The notes below the pieces were generated by a model that did no database searches, had not been told where the DNA came from, and saw only the letters and a program-made list of their open reading frames with translations. From the NCBI GenBank assembly GCA_002381645.1, contig DFXE01000020.1, positions 62,001-126,000 on the forward strand: DNA of 64,000 bases, in the 5' to 3' direction. Shown in pieces: positions 53,561 to 62,495 of this stretch; the stretch's first letter is position 1, and the number at the start of each line of letters is the position of its first letter. Both the position numbers and the translations under genes were made by a program. The stretch comes from Bacteroidales bacterium UBA4116 (lineage in GTDB: Bacteria > Bacteroidota > Bacteroidia > Bacteroidales > Tannerellaceae).

Positions 53561-54187
53561 TCAGGCCAGCAGGTCGTCTACAGCTTTTCTCCAATCTTCC
53601 TTGTTTTGCGGTTGATAGGTTTCAAATCCTAAAGAATCTCCTACTTCAATGTTTTTTGCTGCATCATCAACAAATAAAGTTTCAGATGGTATCATCCCGC
53701 TGTCTTTTATCATAAATTCAAATATACCCTTGTCAGGTTTGGTTATTCCTATTTCGTAGGAAGTATACATTTTATCGAAATAGTCGTTGATCGGACGGCC
53801 GGCGGTAGAAAACTTTGATGTTCTGGCCCATTGTTCCTGTATAACGGGATTGGTATTACTTAAAAGATATACTTTATATTTTTCGCGTAGTTTCAAAATA
53901 TAATCCAATTTGTATTGGGGTACATCTATTACAAAGCCAAGCCATGCCCATGTAATTTCTTCAAAGGTCAGGTCTTTTCCGGCGTATTTCCGCAGTTGAT
54001 CACAAAATTCATTTACTCCGATTTTCCCATTTTCCAGTTCCAGAAAGACGCCTTTTTGCTCATAAGGATCGAGTAACTTATCGGCATCTTTTATACCGAT
54101 TTGTTTATAACGGCGGATAGGCTCGTTCGCATCCAGATCGATGATAACACCACCTAAATCAAATACAACATTCTTTATTCCAGACAT
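53561..54187 (-). CDS. HAD-superfamily phosphatase (YihX-like), 208 aa
   Basis: HAD motif I is VVFDLGGVIIDLD with the nucleophile Asp11; motif II is LLSNTN, motif III the lysine of ITKPDKGIF, motif IV FVDDAAKNI. The alpha-helical cap is of the IA subfamily, close to YihX-type sugar-phosphate phosphatases. It is last in a leftward row rarA-serC-serA-DUF1015-HAD (138 bp after DUF1015). Whether it acts as the missing phosphoserine phosphatase is a guess. Confidence 0.85.
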   Translation of the reverse strand: MSGIKNVVFDLGGVIIDLDANEPIRRYKQIGIKDADKLLDPYEQKGVFLELENGKIGVNEFCDQLRKYAGKDLTFEEITWAWLGFVIDVPQYKLDYILKLREKYKVYLLSNTNPVIQEQWARTSKFSTAGRPINDYFDKMYTSYEIGITKPDKGIFEFMIKDSGMIPSETLFVDDAAKNIEVGDSLGFETYQPQNKEDWRKAVDDLLA

Positions 54188-54325
54188 ATTTTATTGTTTT
54201 AAATTGAAATCGAGACCGGATTCCAGTTTGCAAAGGTAGCATTTTTAGATAGCAAGGCATAGAAACAAGGAGCTTTCTCAAGTCATCCTGATTCTATGCC
54301 TTATTTGTAAAAGGATTGCCTTTTC

Positions 54326-55570
54326 TTAACTTAGCTTATGTATTACCAGTCCGGAACGGAGTTTGGGTTCGAACCAGGTTGTTTTTGGCGGCATAATATT
54401 ACCTGTATCTGCAATATCGATAAGTTGCTTCATGGATACGGGATAAAGGGCTAAGGCGACCTTCATCTCGCCGCTGTCCACCCGGCGTTTTAACTCACCC
54501 AATCCACGGATACCCCCTACGAAATCTATCCTTTTATCCGACCGGAGATCTTTAATACCAAGTATCTCGTCTAAAATAAGGTTGGACGAGATCGTTACAT
54601 CCAGTACTCCTATCGGGTCGTTATCATTGTAGGTTCCGGGCTTTGCCGTTAGTGAATACCATTTACCACCGAGATAAAGCGAAAAATTATGTAGTTTCTC
54701 CGGTTTATAGATGTCTTTACCTTTTTCCTCGACAATAAAATTCTTATTCAGTTTTGAAAGGAACTCCTCTTCGGAAAGGCCGTTCAGGTCTTTCACCACC
54801 CGGTTGTAATCAATTATAGTCAATTGATTTGCCGGAAAGCAAACCGCCATAAAATAATTGTATTCTTCATCTCCTTTATGATCGGGGTTTAGTTTTGCTT
54901 TTTCAGCTCCTACCAGGGCGGCGGCTGCCGACCGGTGGTGACCGTCTGCGATGTATAAAGCAGGGATTTTTTCAAACAACCGGGTTATTTCCGCAATATC
55001 TTTATCATTATCGATTAACCAGAAGGTATGTCCGAAGCCGTCTAATTCGGCTACAAAATCATATTCGGGATCATTTGCTATGTATTTTTTTACGATAGCA
55101 TCCAATTCCGGATTATCGGGATATGCAAAGAAAACCGGTTCGATATTTGCATTATTGACACGCACATGTTTCATTCGGTCTTCTTCTTTATCACGACGGG
55201 TCAATTCATGTTTTTTTATTTTTCCCGTCATGTAATCGTCGACATAAGCGCAGATAACCAGTCCGTATTGCGTATGCCCATTCATAGTCTGGGCATATAC
55301 ATAATACATTTCTTTATCATCCTGAAAGAGCCATCCTTTCTGCTGAAACTTCTCAAAATTTTCAGCCGCCTTTTCATATACGGCATCATCGTGCTCGTCT
55401 GTTCCTACCGGAAAATCTATTTCGGGCTTGATGATATGATAAAGAGATTTTTCATTATCTCCGGCCTCCTCCCTCGCCTCTTCTGAGTTTAATACATCAT
55501 AGGGACGGGAAGCTACCTGTTCGATCAATTCTTTCGGGGGACGTATCCCTTTAAAAGGTTTGATTTTCAT
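54326..55570 (-). CDS. DUF1015-family protein, 414 aa
   Basis: A full-length DUF1015 protein: N-terminal FKGIRPPKELIEQVASRPYDV, central KHELTRRDKEEDRMKHV, and the signature YIADGHHRSAAA (about residue 205), which resembles the DGHHR motif of ParB-like serine kinases (SbnI, SerK). Most Bacteroidales carry it beside serA and serC, as here (128 bp after serA). A link to serine or phosphoserine metabolism is therefore likely, but the activity in this family is not established to my knowledge. Confidence 0.88.
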   Translation of the reverse strand: MKIKPFKGIRPPKELIEQVASRPYDVLNSEEAREEAGDNEKSLYHIIKPEIDFPVGTDEHDDAVYEKAAENFEKFQQKGWLFQDDKEMYYVYAQTMNGHTQYGLVICAYVDDYMTGKIKKHELTRRDKEEDRMKHVRVNNANIEPVFFAYPDNPELDAIVKKYIANDPEYDFVAELDGFGHTFWLIDNDKDIAEITRLFEKIPALYIADGHHRSAAAALVGAEKAKLNPDHKGDEEYNYFMAVCFPANQLTIIDYNRVVKDLNGLSEEEFLSKLNKNFIVEEKGKDIYKPEKLHNFSLYLGGKWYSLTAKPGTYNDNDPIGVLDVTISSNLILDEILGIKDLRSDKRIDFVGGIRGLGELKRRVDSGEMKVALALYPVSMKQLIDIADTGNIMPPKTTWFEPKLRSGLVIHKLS

Positions 55571-55601
55571 GCTATTTAATCATTTTTGATAAACGGTTAA
55601 T

Positions 55602-55680
55602 GATTAACGATTTTACAATACATAGTGCAAAACCAAAACTTTTTCTTTTAAACGGTTTGGCTACATATAAATCGTTAATC
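55602..55680. repeat. Inverted repeat between serA and DUF1015 genes
   Basis: GATTAACGATTT (55602-55613) and AAATCGTTAATC (55669-55680) are exact reverse complements; with one mismatch the arms reach 17 bp. The loop of 55 bases contains AAAACCAAAAC and AACGGTTTGG. It may be an RNA structure in the leader of the DUF1015 transcript. Confidence 0.45.
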
Positions 55681-55698
55681 CTTAATCGCTGATCGTTA

Positions 55699-56622
55699 TT
55701 ATTTGTTTACTTTAAATTGAGTATTTCCTGTTTGAATATAATCAACGATTTGCTTTGCTGCGGCTATCCCTGCGTTGATATTTGCTTCGGCAGTCTGTGC
55801 CCCCATCTTCTTAGGTGTTGCGAAATAGCGGTCGGGATATTTAGCTGATAATTCGGCATCGATGCCCGGTTTAATATCGCTGATATATTTGAAATCAGTA
55901 CGTTCTTCGAACATTTTGGTCAGGCCCGCTTCATCCATTACTTCTTTACGGGCGGTGTTAACAACCATCGCTCCTTTGGGCATGTAGTTCATCAGTTCAT
56001 AATTGATAGAAGCTTTGGTTTCTGCCGTTGCCGGAATATGAAGCGATACGATCTGGCAGGTTTTAAATAATTCTTCTGTAGAGGCTACCGGTTTTACTCC
56101 GTCGTTTTCAATCGTTATGACCGGCGTGTAGGCATCATACGCATAGATTTCCATATCAAAACCTTTCGCTATCCGCGCTACATTCCTTCCTACATTACCA
56201 TAAGCCAGAATACCCAGTTTTTTGCCCTTCAATTCGGATCCTGACGTCCCGTTAAAGAAATTACGCGCCCCATATACCAACATCCCGAAAACGAGTTCGG
56301 CCACAGCGTTGGAGTTTTGTCCCGGTGTATTCATTACAACCACATTATGAGCAGTTGCTGAATCCAGGTCTACATTATCATATCCGGCACCTGCACGTAC
56401 CACTATTTTTAGTTGCTTTGCGGCGTCCAATACTTCCGCATCTATTATATCGCTGCGGATAATAACGGCGTCAACATCTTTTACAGCATTCAGTAATTGA
56501 GACTTTTGTGTATATTTTTCCAGAAGCTCCAATTCCATTCCCGCTCCTTCTACTACATCACGGATACCTTTTACGGCTACCGCCGCAAAAGGTTTATCTG
56601 TTGCTACTAATACTTTTGCCAT
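55699..56622 (-). CDS. serA: D-3-phosphoglycerate dehydrogenase, short (no ACT) type, 307 aa
   Basis: I start at ATG 56622, one base after the serC stop. The NAD-binding motif is GILAYGNVGRNVARI (about 145-159). Arginine in NTARKEV is conserved, while the catalytic histidine of TPHxG is replaced by lysine (ATPKKMGAQTAEAN), as in the short PGDH type known from Entamoeba and Bacteroides. It oxidises 3-phosphoglycerate to phosphohydroxypyruvate, the first step to serine. No ACT domain, so no direct serine feedback is expected. Confidence 0.92.
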   Translation of the reverse strand: MAKVLVATDKPFAAVAVKGIRDVVEGAGMELELLEKYTQKSQLLNAVKDVDAVIIRSDIIDAEVLDAAKQLKIVVRAGAGYDNVDLDSATAHNVVVMNTPGQNSNAVAELVFGMLVYGARNFFNGTSGSELKGKKLGILAYGNVGRNVARIAKGFDMEIYAYDAYTPVITIENDGVKPVASTEELFKTCQIVSLHIPATAETKASINYELMNYMPKGAMVVNTARKEVMDEAGLTKMFEERTDFKYISDIKPGIDAELSAKYPDRYFATPKKMGAQTAEANINAGIAAAKQIVDYIQTGNTQFKVNK

Positions 56623-56623
56623 A

Positions 56624-57691
56624 TCAGTGTTGTTTTTCAAATTCTTTCATACATGCTATCAAGGCTTCGACGCTGCTTTTCGGCATCGCGTTATATAAGG
56701 ATGCACGGAAACCGCCAACCGAACGGTGTCCTTTAATACCTACCATACCTGCTGCGGATGCGAAGGTTCCGAAATCGGCTTCCAGTTCTTTATATTCTTC
56801 GTTCATAACAAAGCATACATTCATTATAGACCGGTCTTCTACTGCTACCGTTCCCTTAAATAGTTTATTCCTGTCGATTTCGTCGTACAGAATAGCTGCT
56901 TTCTCAATGTTTTTCTTTTCCATCGCTTTTATACCACCCTGTTCTTTATACCATTTCAATGTTTGTAAAGCGGCAAAGATCGGAAATACCGGAGGGGTAT
57001 TAAACATGGATTCTTTTTTGATATGCGTACGATAATCCAGCATGGTGGGAATCGGACGTTCTACTAAACCTAAAGCTTCTTCGCGGACAATCGCCAAAGT
57101 AACGCCGGCAGGAGCCAGGTTCTTTTGCGCTCCGGCATAAATGATATCGTACTTTGACACATCTACCGGACGTGAAAATATATCTGAAGACATATCGCAC
57201 ACCAACCGTACATTCAAATCCGGGTCATAACGCATTTCCGTACCGTAAATGGTATTGTTGGATGTAAAATGAAAATAGTCGGAATCTTCAGCTACTTTAT
57301 AATCTTTTGGGATATATGTATAATTTGCTTCTTTGGAAGAGGCAACTACATCGACTTCACCAAAAAATTTAGCTTCTTTTATCGCATTGGACGCCCAGGT
57401 GCCTGTATCCAGATAAGAGGCTTTTTTCTTTAATAAGTTAAATGGAACCATACAAAACTGTAAGCTTGCTCCCCCACCTAAAAATACGACTTCGTAACCG
57501 GCCGGAACCTCCAAAAGCTCTTTTACCATAGCCCGTGCTTCGTCGCTTACCGCCACGAATTCTTTCCCCCTGTGGGATACTTCAAGAATAGATAGTCCCG
57601 TACCTGCAAAGTTCTCGACTGCAGCGGCAGAATTCTTGATGGTATACTCGCTCAAAATGGAAGGACCTGCTGAAAAATTGTGCTTCTTCAT
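56624..57691 (-). CDS. serC: Phosphoserine aminotransferase, 355 aa
   Basis: The family start MKKHNFSAGPSIL fits ATG 57691 (an ATG two codons earlier, at 57697, is the alternative). PLP-binding lysine in AGAQKNLAPAG, with conserved EVSHRGKEF, FLGGGASLQF and GHRSVGGFRAS. It converts phosphohydroxypyruvate to phosphoserine and also acts in vitamin B6 synthesis in some bacteria. It is tightly coupled to serA downstream and lies 35 bp after rarA. Confidence 0.95.
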   Translation of the reverse strand: MKKHNFSAGPSILSEYTIKNSAAAVENFAGTGLSILEVSHRGKEFVAVSDEARAMVKELLEVPAGYEVVFLGGGASLQFCMVPFNLLKKKASYLDTGTWASNAIKEAKFFGEVDVVASSKEANYTYIPKDYKVAEDSDYFHFTSNNTIYGTEMRYDPDLNVRLVCDMSSDIFSRPVDVSKYDIIYAGAQKNLAPAGVTLAIVREEALGLVERPIPTMLDYRTHIKKESMFNTPPVFPIFAALQTLKWYKEQGGIKAMEKKNIEKAAILYDEIDRNKLFKGTVAVEDRSIMNVCFVMNEEYKELEADFGTFASAAGMVGIKGHRSVGGFRASLYNAMPKSSVEALIACMKEFEKQH

Positions 57692-57726
57692 ACCCATGTC
57701 TTTTAATGATGTTAATTATATTTAGT

Positions 57727-59004
57727 TTAGGAATATTTGTCTCCCCATAAACGTTTCATCTGATCCGTGAGTTTTTGTTCTGCGGGATTTTCCTGCCCTA
57801 CCCATATTCTTTCCTTTGAAAGTTCGGGGGGTAAGAAGTCTTGTTTTACAAAGTTATTTTCATAATTATGTGCATACTTATACTCTTTACCGTAATCCAG
57901 TTCTTTCATTAATTTAGTAGGCGCGTTCCGTAAATGAAGTGGTACAGGTAAATTACCTGTGCGGTTGACCAGTTCCATCGCTCCCCATATGGCTGCGGCT
58001 GCCGAATTGCTCTTCGGGCTTGTAGCCAGGTAAATGGTTGTTTCCGACAAAATCAACTGTCCTTCGGGCCACCCTATTTTACGGAGGGCATCAAAACAGG
58101 CATTAGCCAGTAACAGGGCATTCGGATTCGCCAAGCCGATATCTTCGGCAGCTAAAATAACTAATCTCCGGGCAATAAATTCCGGGTCTTCTCCTCCTGC
58201 CACCATCCGTGCCAACCAATAAACGGCCGCGTCCGGATCGCTCCCCCGTATGGACTTGATAAATGCGGAAATTATATCATAATGCATTTCCCCGCCTTTA
58301 TCATATGCCGCCGGATTCTCCTGAAGGCGTTCCACCACTTTCTCGTCGGTAATTTCTATGGCTTCATTCCCTTCTTCCGCATTAACCACCAGGTCGAGTA
58401 TATTCAAAAGTTTACGCGCATCACCGCCCGAATAACGCAAGATAGCATCCGTTTCCTTCAGAATTATATTCTTTTCTTTTAAGACTATATCCTCCTTGAT
58501 TGCCTTATGTAAAAGGGTAAGTAAGTCTTCTTTATCCAACGATTTCAATACATATACCTGACAACGTGATAATAAAGGGCGAATGACCTCAAAAGACGGA
58601 TTTTCAGTGGTTGCCCCGATCAACGTTACAACACCCGTTTCCACAGCTCCTAACAACGAATCCTGTTGTGATTTGCTGAAACGATGAATTTCATCAATAA
58701 ATAAAATTGGAGAAACCGTATTAAAGAAACGGTTGCTTTTGGCCTTTTCAATCACATCCCTTACGTCTTTAACACCCGAACTGATAGCACTCAGTGTATA
58801 AAAGGGCGCTTCCAGTTTATTTGAGATGATTTGAGCTAATGTAGTTTTACCAACACCAGGCGGTCCCCATAATATAAACGACGGGACTCTTCCCGCGTCG
58901 ATCATCTTACGCAATACTGCCCCCTGCCCTACCAAATGCTTTTGCCCGATGTAATCATCCAGCGTTTTCGGGCGCATTCTTTCTGCTAAAGGTTGATTCA
59001 TCAT
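57727..59004 (-). CDS. rarA: Replication-associated recombination protein A (AAA+ ATPase)
   Basis: A 425-residue AAA+ ATPase of the RarA/MgsA/WRNIP1 family: AERMRPKTLDDYIGQ start, Walker A GPPGVGKTT (about 48-56), Walker B LFIDEIHRF, sensor GATTENPSFEV, and the C-terminal tetramerisation region (LLLANACFDAL, APTKLMKELDYGKEYKYAHNYE). It acts at stalled replication forks. Two adjacent ATGs (59004, 59001) are possible starts. Confidence 0.95.
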   Translation of the reverse strand: MMNQPLAERMRPKTLDDYIGQKHLVGQGAVLRKMIDAGRVPSFILWGPPGVGKTTLAQIISNKLEAPFYTLSAISSGVKDVRDVIEKAKSNRFFNTVSPILFIDEIHRFSKSQQDSLLGAVETGVVTLIGATTENPSFEVIRPLLSRCQVYVLKSLDKEDLLTLLHKAIKEDIVLKEKNIILKETDAILRYSGGDARKLLNILDLVVNAEEGNEAIEITDEKVVERLQENPAAYDKGGEMHYDIISAFIKSIRGSDPDAAVYWLARMVAGGEDPEFIARRLVILAAEDIGLANPNALLLANACFDALRKIGWPEGQLILSETTIYLATSPKSNSAAAAIWGAMELVNRTGNLPVPLHLRNAPTKLMKELDYGKEYKYAHNYENNFVKQDFLPPELSKERIWVGQENPAEQKLTDQMKRLWGDKYS

Positions 59005-59273
59005 ACTACAAAAGTCGGATTTTTAATTTATTCTACAAAGAATAAAAGCAGGAAAAAATATGCGTTACAGATGTTAAATAGCAGTGATTTATATCATATC
59101 GTCATATAAAAGTTCACACATAATACTATACTACAAAAGTTAGCTTACATTTTGATAATCAATTCACCATAAAATCTTAACAAATTTATTATACACTAAA
59201 CAGTTACATCCCGCAGGTGCATATATAAAATATTACCTAATAATATTCCGTATGCTTTGTCTTAATATTTTAT
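59005..59273. other. AT-rich spacer between rarA and the methyltransferase gene
   Basis: No gene. AATATTA/TAATATT arms at 59229-59235 and 59241-59247 could form a weak leftward terminator for the methyltransferase gene. The rarA promoter must lie here, but no good -7 box was found. Confidence 0.35.
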
Positions 59274-60032
59274 TTATATCACACGCCTCCTGAATTCGGC
59301 GCAGACAATCGCTGTTGCAATAGCTACATTCAGAGATTCGGTGGTATCGCGTTCCGGCGGATAATTTGGAATATATAATTTTTGTGTTACTAAAGAGGCT
59401 ATCGAAGGGCGGATACCATTCCCTTCATTACCCATGATCAACACACCGTTAGAAGAAAGTGATTGAGTATACATATTTTCCCCATCCAATAAAGTTCCAT
59501 ATATTGGAACAGCCGGCAGTGATAATTCCCTGATCCAGGCTTCCAAATCAGTATAATGCACTTTTATGTGTGATAAGGCTCCCATAGTTGCCTGCACGGT
59601 TTTAGGGGCAAAAACATCTGCCGTATCGTGACTGCATACAATATGTTCAAAACCAAACCAACCGGCTATACGAACGATCGTACCCAAATTTCCAGGATTC
59701 TGAACACCGTCGAGAACCAGTATAAGCTGATTTTCGGGATCGACTTCTCCGATATCATAAACAGGACGTTTGAATATGGCTATTACATCCTGTGGATTTT
59801 TAAGAAAACTGGCTTTGCGAATATCGTCTTCATCCGCTTCGAGCAATTCGTGGGTAGGTATATCTCCCTGAGTTGCCATCCATGATGGTTTTGCTATAAT
59901 TAATTCACTTTCAAAAAAGCCCAGCATATCCGCCACCAATTTATTACCTTCTGCCACAAAAGCATTATGCTCGTCCCTGAATTTTTTAAATTCTAACGAA
60001 CGGATATATTTAAGTTTACTTTTACTAAGCAT
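59274..60032 (-). CDS. TrmH/SpoU-family RNA methyltransferase, 252 aa
   Basis: I start at ATG 60032 (MLSKSKLKYIRSL), the family start; an in-frame ATG at 60050 is less likely. An N-terminal SpoU substrate-binding domain is followed by the SPOUT domain with VLDGVQNPGNLGTIVR (about 103-118), IMGNEGNGIRP and IPNYPPERDTTESLNVAIA. Such enzymes 2'-O-methylate ribose in rRNA or tRNA; the target is not known. It is divergent from the TamL-like gene with 78 bp between starts. Confidence 0.9.
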   Translation of the reverse strand: MLSKSKLKYIRSLEFKKFRDEHNAFVAEGNKLVADMLGFFESELIIAKPSWMATQGDIPTHELLEADEDDIRKASFLKNPQDVIAIFKRPVYDIGEVDPENQLILVLDGVQNPGNLGTIVRIAGWFGFEHIVCSHDTADVFAPKTVQATMGALSHIKVHYTDLEAWIRELSLPAVPIYGTLLDGENMYTQSLSSNGVLIMGNEGNGIRPSIASLVTQKLYIPNYPPERDTTESLNVAIATAIVCAEFRRRVI

Positions 60033-60082
60033 ATTAACTCTTATTTTCAAAGCAAATGTAGGTGAATTTCTTTAATTTAGAC

Positions 60083-60090
60083 TACATTTG
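60083..60090 (+). promoter_or_regulatory. -7 element TACATTTG of the TamL-like gene
   Basis: TACATTTGC lies 20 bases before the ATG at 60111, in the short divergent region. Confidence 0.5.
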
Positions 60091-60110
60091 CGGGCGTAAA
60101 TAGGTTGTTG

Positions 60111-62465
60111 ATGAAAGGCGGATCCCGTTTATTATATATACTTGGCTTTATATGGTTGCTTTTTTCATGCAACTCTACTAAATTCGTTGCGGATGGTGAA
60201 TACCTGTTGGATAAAGTGGTAATAAATACGGATAACAGAATTTATAAATCTAACGAACTAAAACCTTACCTGCGCCAGCAGCCTAACTTCAAAGCTTTCG
60301 GATTGATGAAATGGCAGTTGTACGTTTACGGCTGGTCGGGCAGGGACGAAAACAGATGGATAAATAAACAGCTTAGACGTATGGGAGAAGCTCCTGTCAT
60401 TCTGGATACCACCCTGGTGCAACAATCCGTAGAGGAATTGGAACGGTTTATGACAAATAAAGGATTCACGGATGCCGATATTTCCGCATCGATAGATACC
60501 ACAGGCAAACCCAAAAAGGCAGTTGTAACGTATGATATTATAAGTAACGAACCGTATATCATCAGGAATTACGAAATGGATCTGGAAGATACCGTAATCG
60601 ACAGCATCGCTCATCTGAAACCTCCCGTACGTTCACCTTTAGCCGCAGCCTTCCGTTCTACTGCTGACGAATTTATACCTGTGGTAAAAGAAGGCGATCT
60701 TTTCGACCGGGATCAACTGGACAGGGAACGCCAACGAATTACATCTTTACTTCGTAGAAGGGGATATTATGCTTTTAACAGAGATAATTTAGGGTATCTT
60801 GCCGACAGTTCTTTTCAAAAAAATGTGGTCGACCTGGAAATGGTACTCAGGCCCCATCGTGAAATAATGCCGGATGGTACAATAATTGAAAAGCCTCACC
60901 GGCAATATTATATAAATGAGGTAACGATCTTGACGGATTATGATCCTTTACGCCTGGAAGGTGAAGAACCATTCACCCCTACCGACACCATTAAAACAGG
61001 TAATATCACGGTTATTTACGGGAAAAACGGGAAAAGTATACGTCCGGCTATCCTACGTAGAAGTAATTATCTTACACCGGGCAGATTATTCAGTGAAAGG
61101 CAGCTTGAACAAACTTATTCTTCTTATTCCACACTAAACGCACTGAGAAATGTCAACATTCGTTTTCAGGAGTTCGAAGAAAACGACACAATGAAATTAA
61201 ATGCCACCATACTGACTTCTCCCGCAAAGGTACATGGTTTCGGAATTGATCTGGAAGGGACGAATTCGGCCGGTGACCTTGGATTTGCATCAAGTATCAA
61301 TTATAAACATAGAAATTTGTTTAAAGGATCGGAAGTTTTTTCGGCTAAGGTAAGGGGAGCTTACGAATCATTGTCGGGAAATTCTGATTTGGGATTAGAT
61401 AATTATTGGGAAATAGGAGGAGAAATGTCACTTGCTTTTCCGCGTTTCCTGTTTCCGTTCATAAAAGAAAGTTTCAGCCGTCGGCTTCGTGCCAATACTG
61501 AATTTAAAGTAAGTTATAACCGCCAGACACGACCGGAATATAAGCGTGCCATTTTATCCGGAGGCTGGGGATATACGTGGCAAAACAGCACCAATACTTT
61601 GGCCCGTCATACATTCAACCTAATTGATATAGATTATTTATTTTTACCTTATATCAACGGTAGTTTCAGGGACTCCCTTCCGGCGCCCACACGTGAATAT
61701 AATTTTGTTGACCAGTTCATTGTAAGTTCGGGTTATTCTTATACTTTCAACAATTATAATCCTCAGTACAGACAACGTAACACACATTCCTTACGTGTTT
61801 CCGTTGAGCTGGCAGGTAATTTATTAAATGCGCTTTCTCATATTACCCATGCGGGTAAAGATAAGAACGGCCGGTATGAATTGTTCGGTATTCCTTATTC
61901 ACAATATGCAAAAGCTGACTTTGATTTCAGCAAAGGAATTGTTATTGACGACAGGAACAGGCTGGCTTTCCATATTGGGGTAGGGCTGGCATATCCATAT
62001 GGGAACGCAGACAGGATCCCCTTTGAACGCCGTTATTTTTCCGGTGGAGCAAATAGTGTCAGGGGTTGGTCTGTACGATCGTTGGGTCCGGGGAGCATGC
62101 CTAAAGACTCTGCTAACTTTGTATCGCAATCAGGAGATATCCGTCTCGATGCTAACCTGGAATATCGTACCAAATTATTCTGGAAATTCGAATTGGCTGC
62201 TTTTGTTGATGCCGGGAATATCTGGACAATACGTTCCTATCCCGATCAGAAAGACGGGCAATTCAGTTTTGCCCGTTTCTATAAAGAAATTGCATTCTCA
62301 TACGGTTTGGGGCTGCGGTTGGATTTCGATTTTTTCCTGATCCGTTTCGATACCGGATTTAAAGCATACGACCCTCAGGAAAGAGGGTCGCGCAGATGGG
62401 CGATCACACGCCCTAATTTCACCGACAATTTTGCCTGGCATTTCGCTGTCGGATATCCTTTCTAA
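60111..62465 (+). CDS. tamL: TamL-like BamA/TamA-family outer-membrane lipoprotein, 784 aa
   Basis: The ATG at 60111 is chosen over the upstream TTG codons. A lipoprotein signal (LGFIWLLFSC, cysteine 20) precedes POTRA-like repeats (about 30-330) and an Omp85-type barrel (about 370-784) with VRGWSVRSLGPG and the C-terminal NFAWHFAVGYPF. A lipid-modified TamA relative, TamL, is the Bacteroidetes form of the translocation and assembly module. A tamB gene often neighbours it, but none is seen here. Confidence 0.85.
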   Translation: MKGGSRLLYILGFIWLLFSCNSTKFVADGEYLLDKVVINTDNRIYKSNELKPYLRQQPNFKAFGLMKWQLYVYGWSGRDENRWINKQLRRMGEAPVILDTTLVQQSVEELERFMTNKGFTDADISASIDTTGKPKKAVVTYDIISNEPYIIRNYEMDLEDTVIDSIAHLKPPVRSPLAAAFRSTADEFIPVVKEGDLFDRDQLDRERQRITSLLRRRGYYAFNRDNLGYLADSSFQKNVVDLEMVLRPHREIMPDGTIIEKPHRQYYINEVTILTDYDPLRLEGEEPFTPTDTIKTGNITVIYGKNGKSIRPAILRRSNYLTPGRLFSERQLEQTYSSYSTLNALRNVNIRFQEFEENDTMKLNATILTSPAKVHGFGIDLEGTNSAGDLGFASSINYKHRNLFKGSEVFSAKVRGAYESLSGNSDLGLDNYWEIGGEMSLAFPRFLFPFIKESFSRRLRANTEFKVSYNRQTRPEYKRAILSGGWGYTWQNSTNTLARHTFNLIDIDYLFLPYINGSFRDSLPAPTREYNFVDQFIVSSGYSYTFNNYNPQYRQRNTHSLRVSVELAGNLLNALSHITHAGKDKNGRYELFGIPYSQYAKADFDFSKGIVIDDRNRLAFHIGVGLAYPYGNADRIPFERRYFSGGANSVRGWSVRSLGPGSMPKDSANFVSQSGDIRLDANLEYRTKLFWKFELAAFVDAGNIWTIRSYPDQKDGQFSFARFYKEIAFSYGLGLRLDFDFFLIRFDTGFKAYDPQERGSRRWAITRPNFTDNFAWHFAVGYPF

Positions 62466-62495
62466 ATAATTTTCATTCTATTGTTATCCGCGAAT

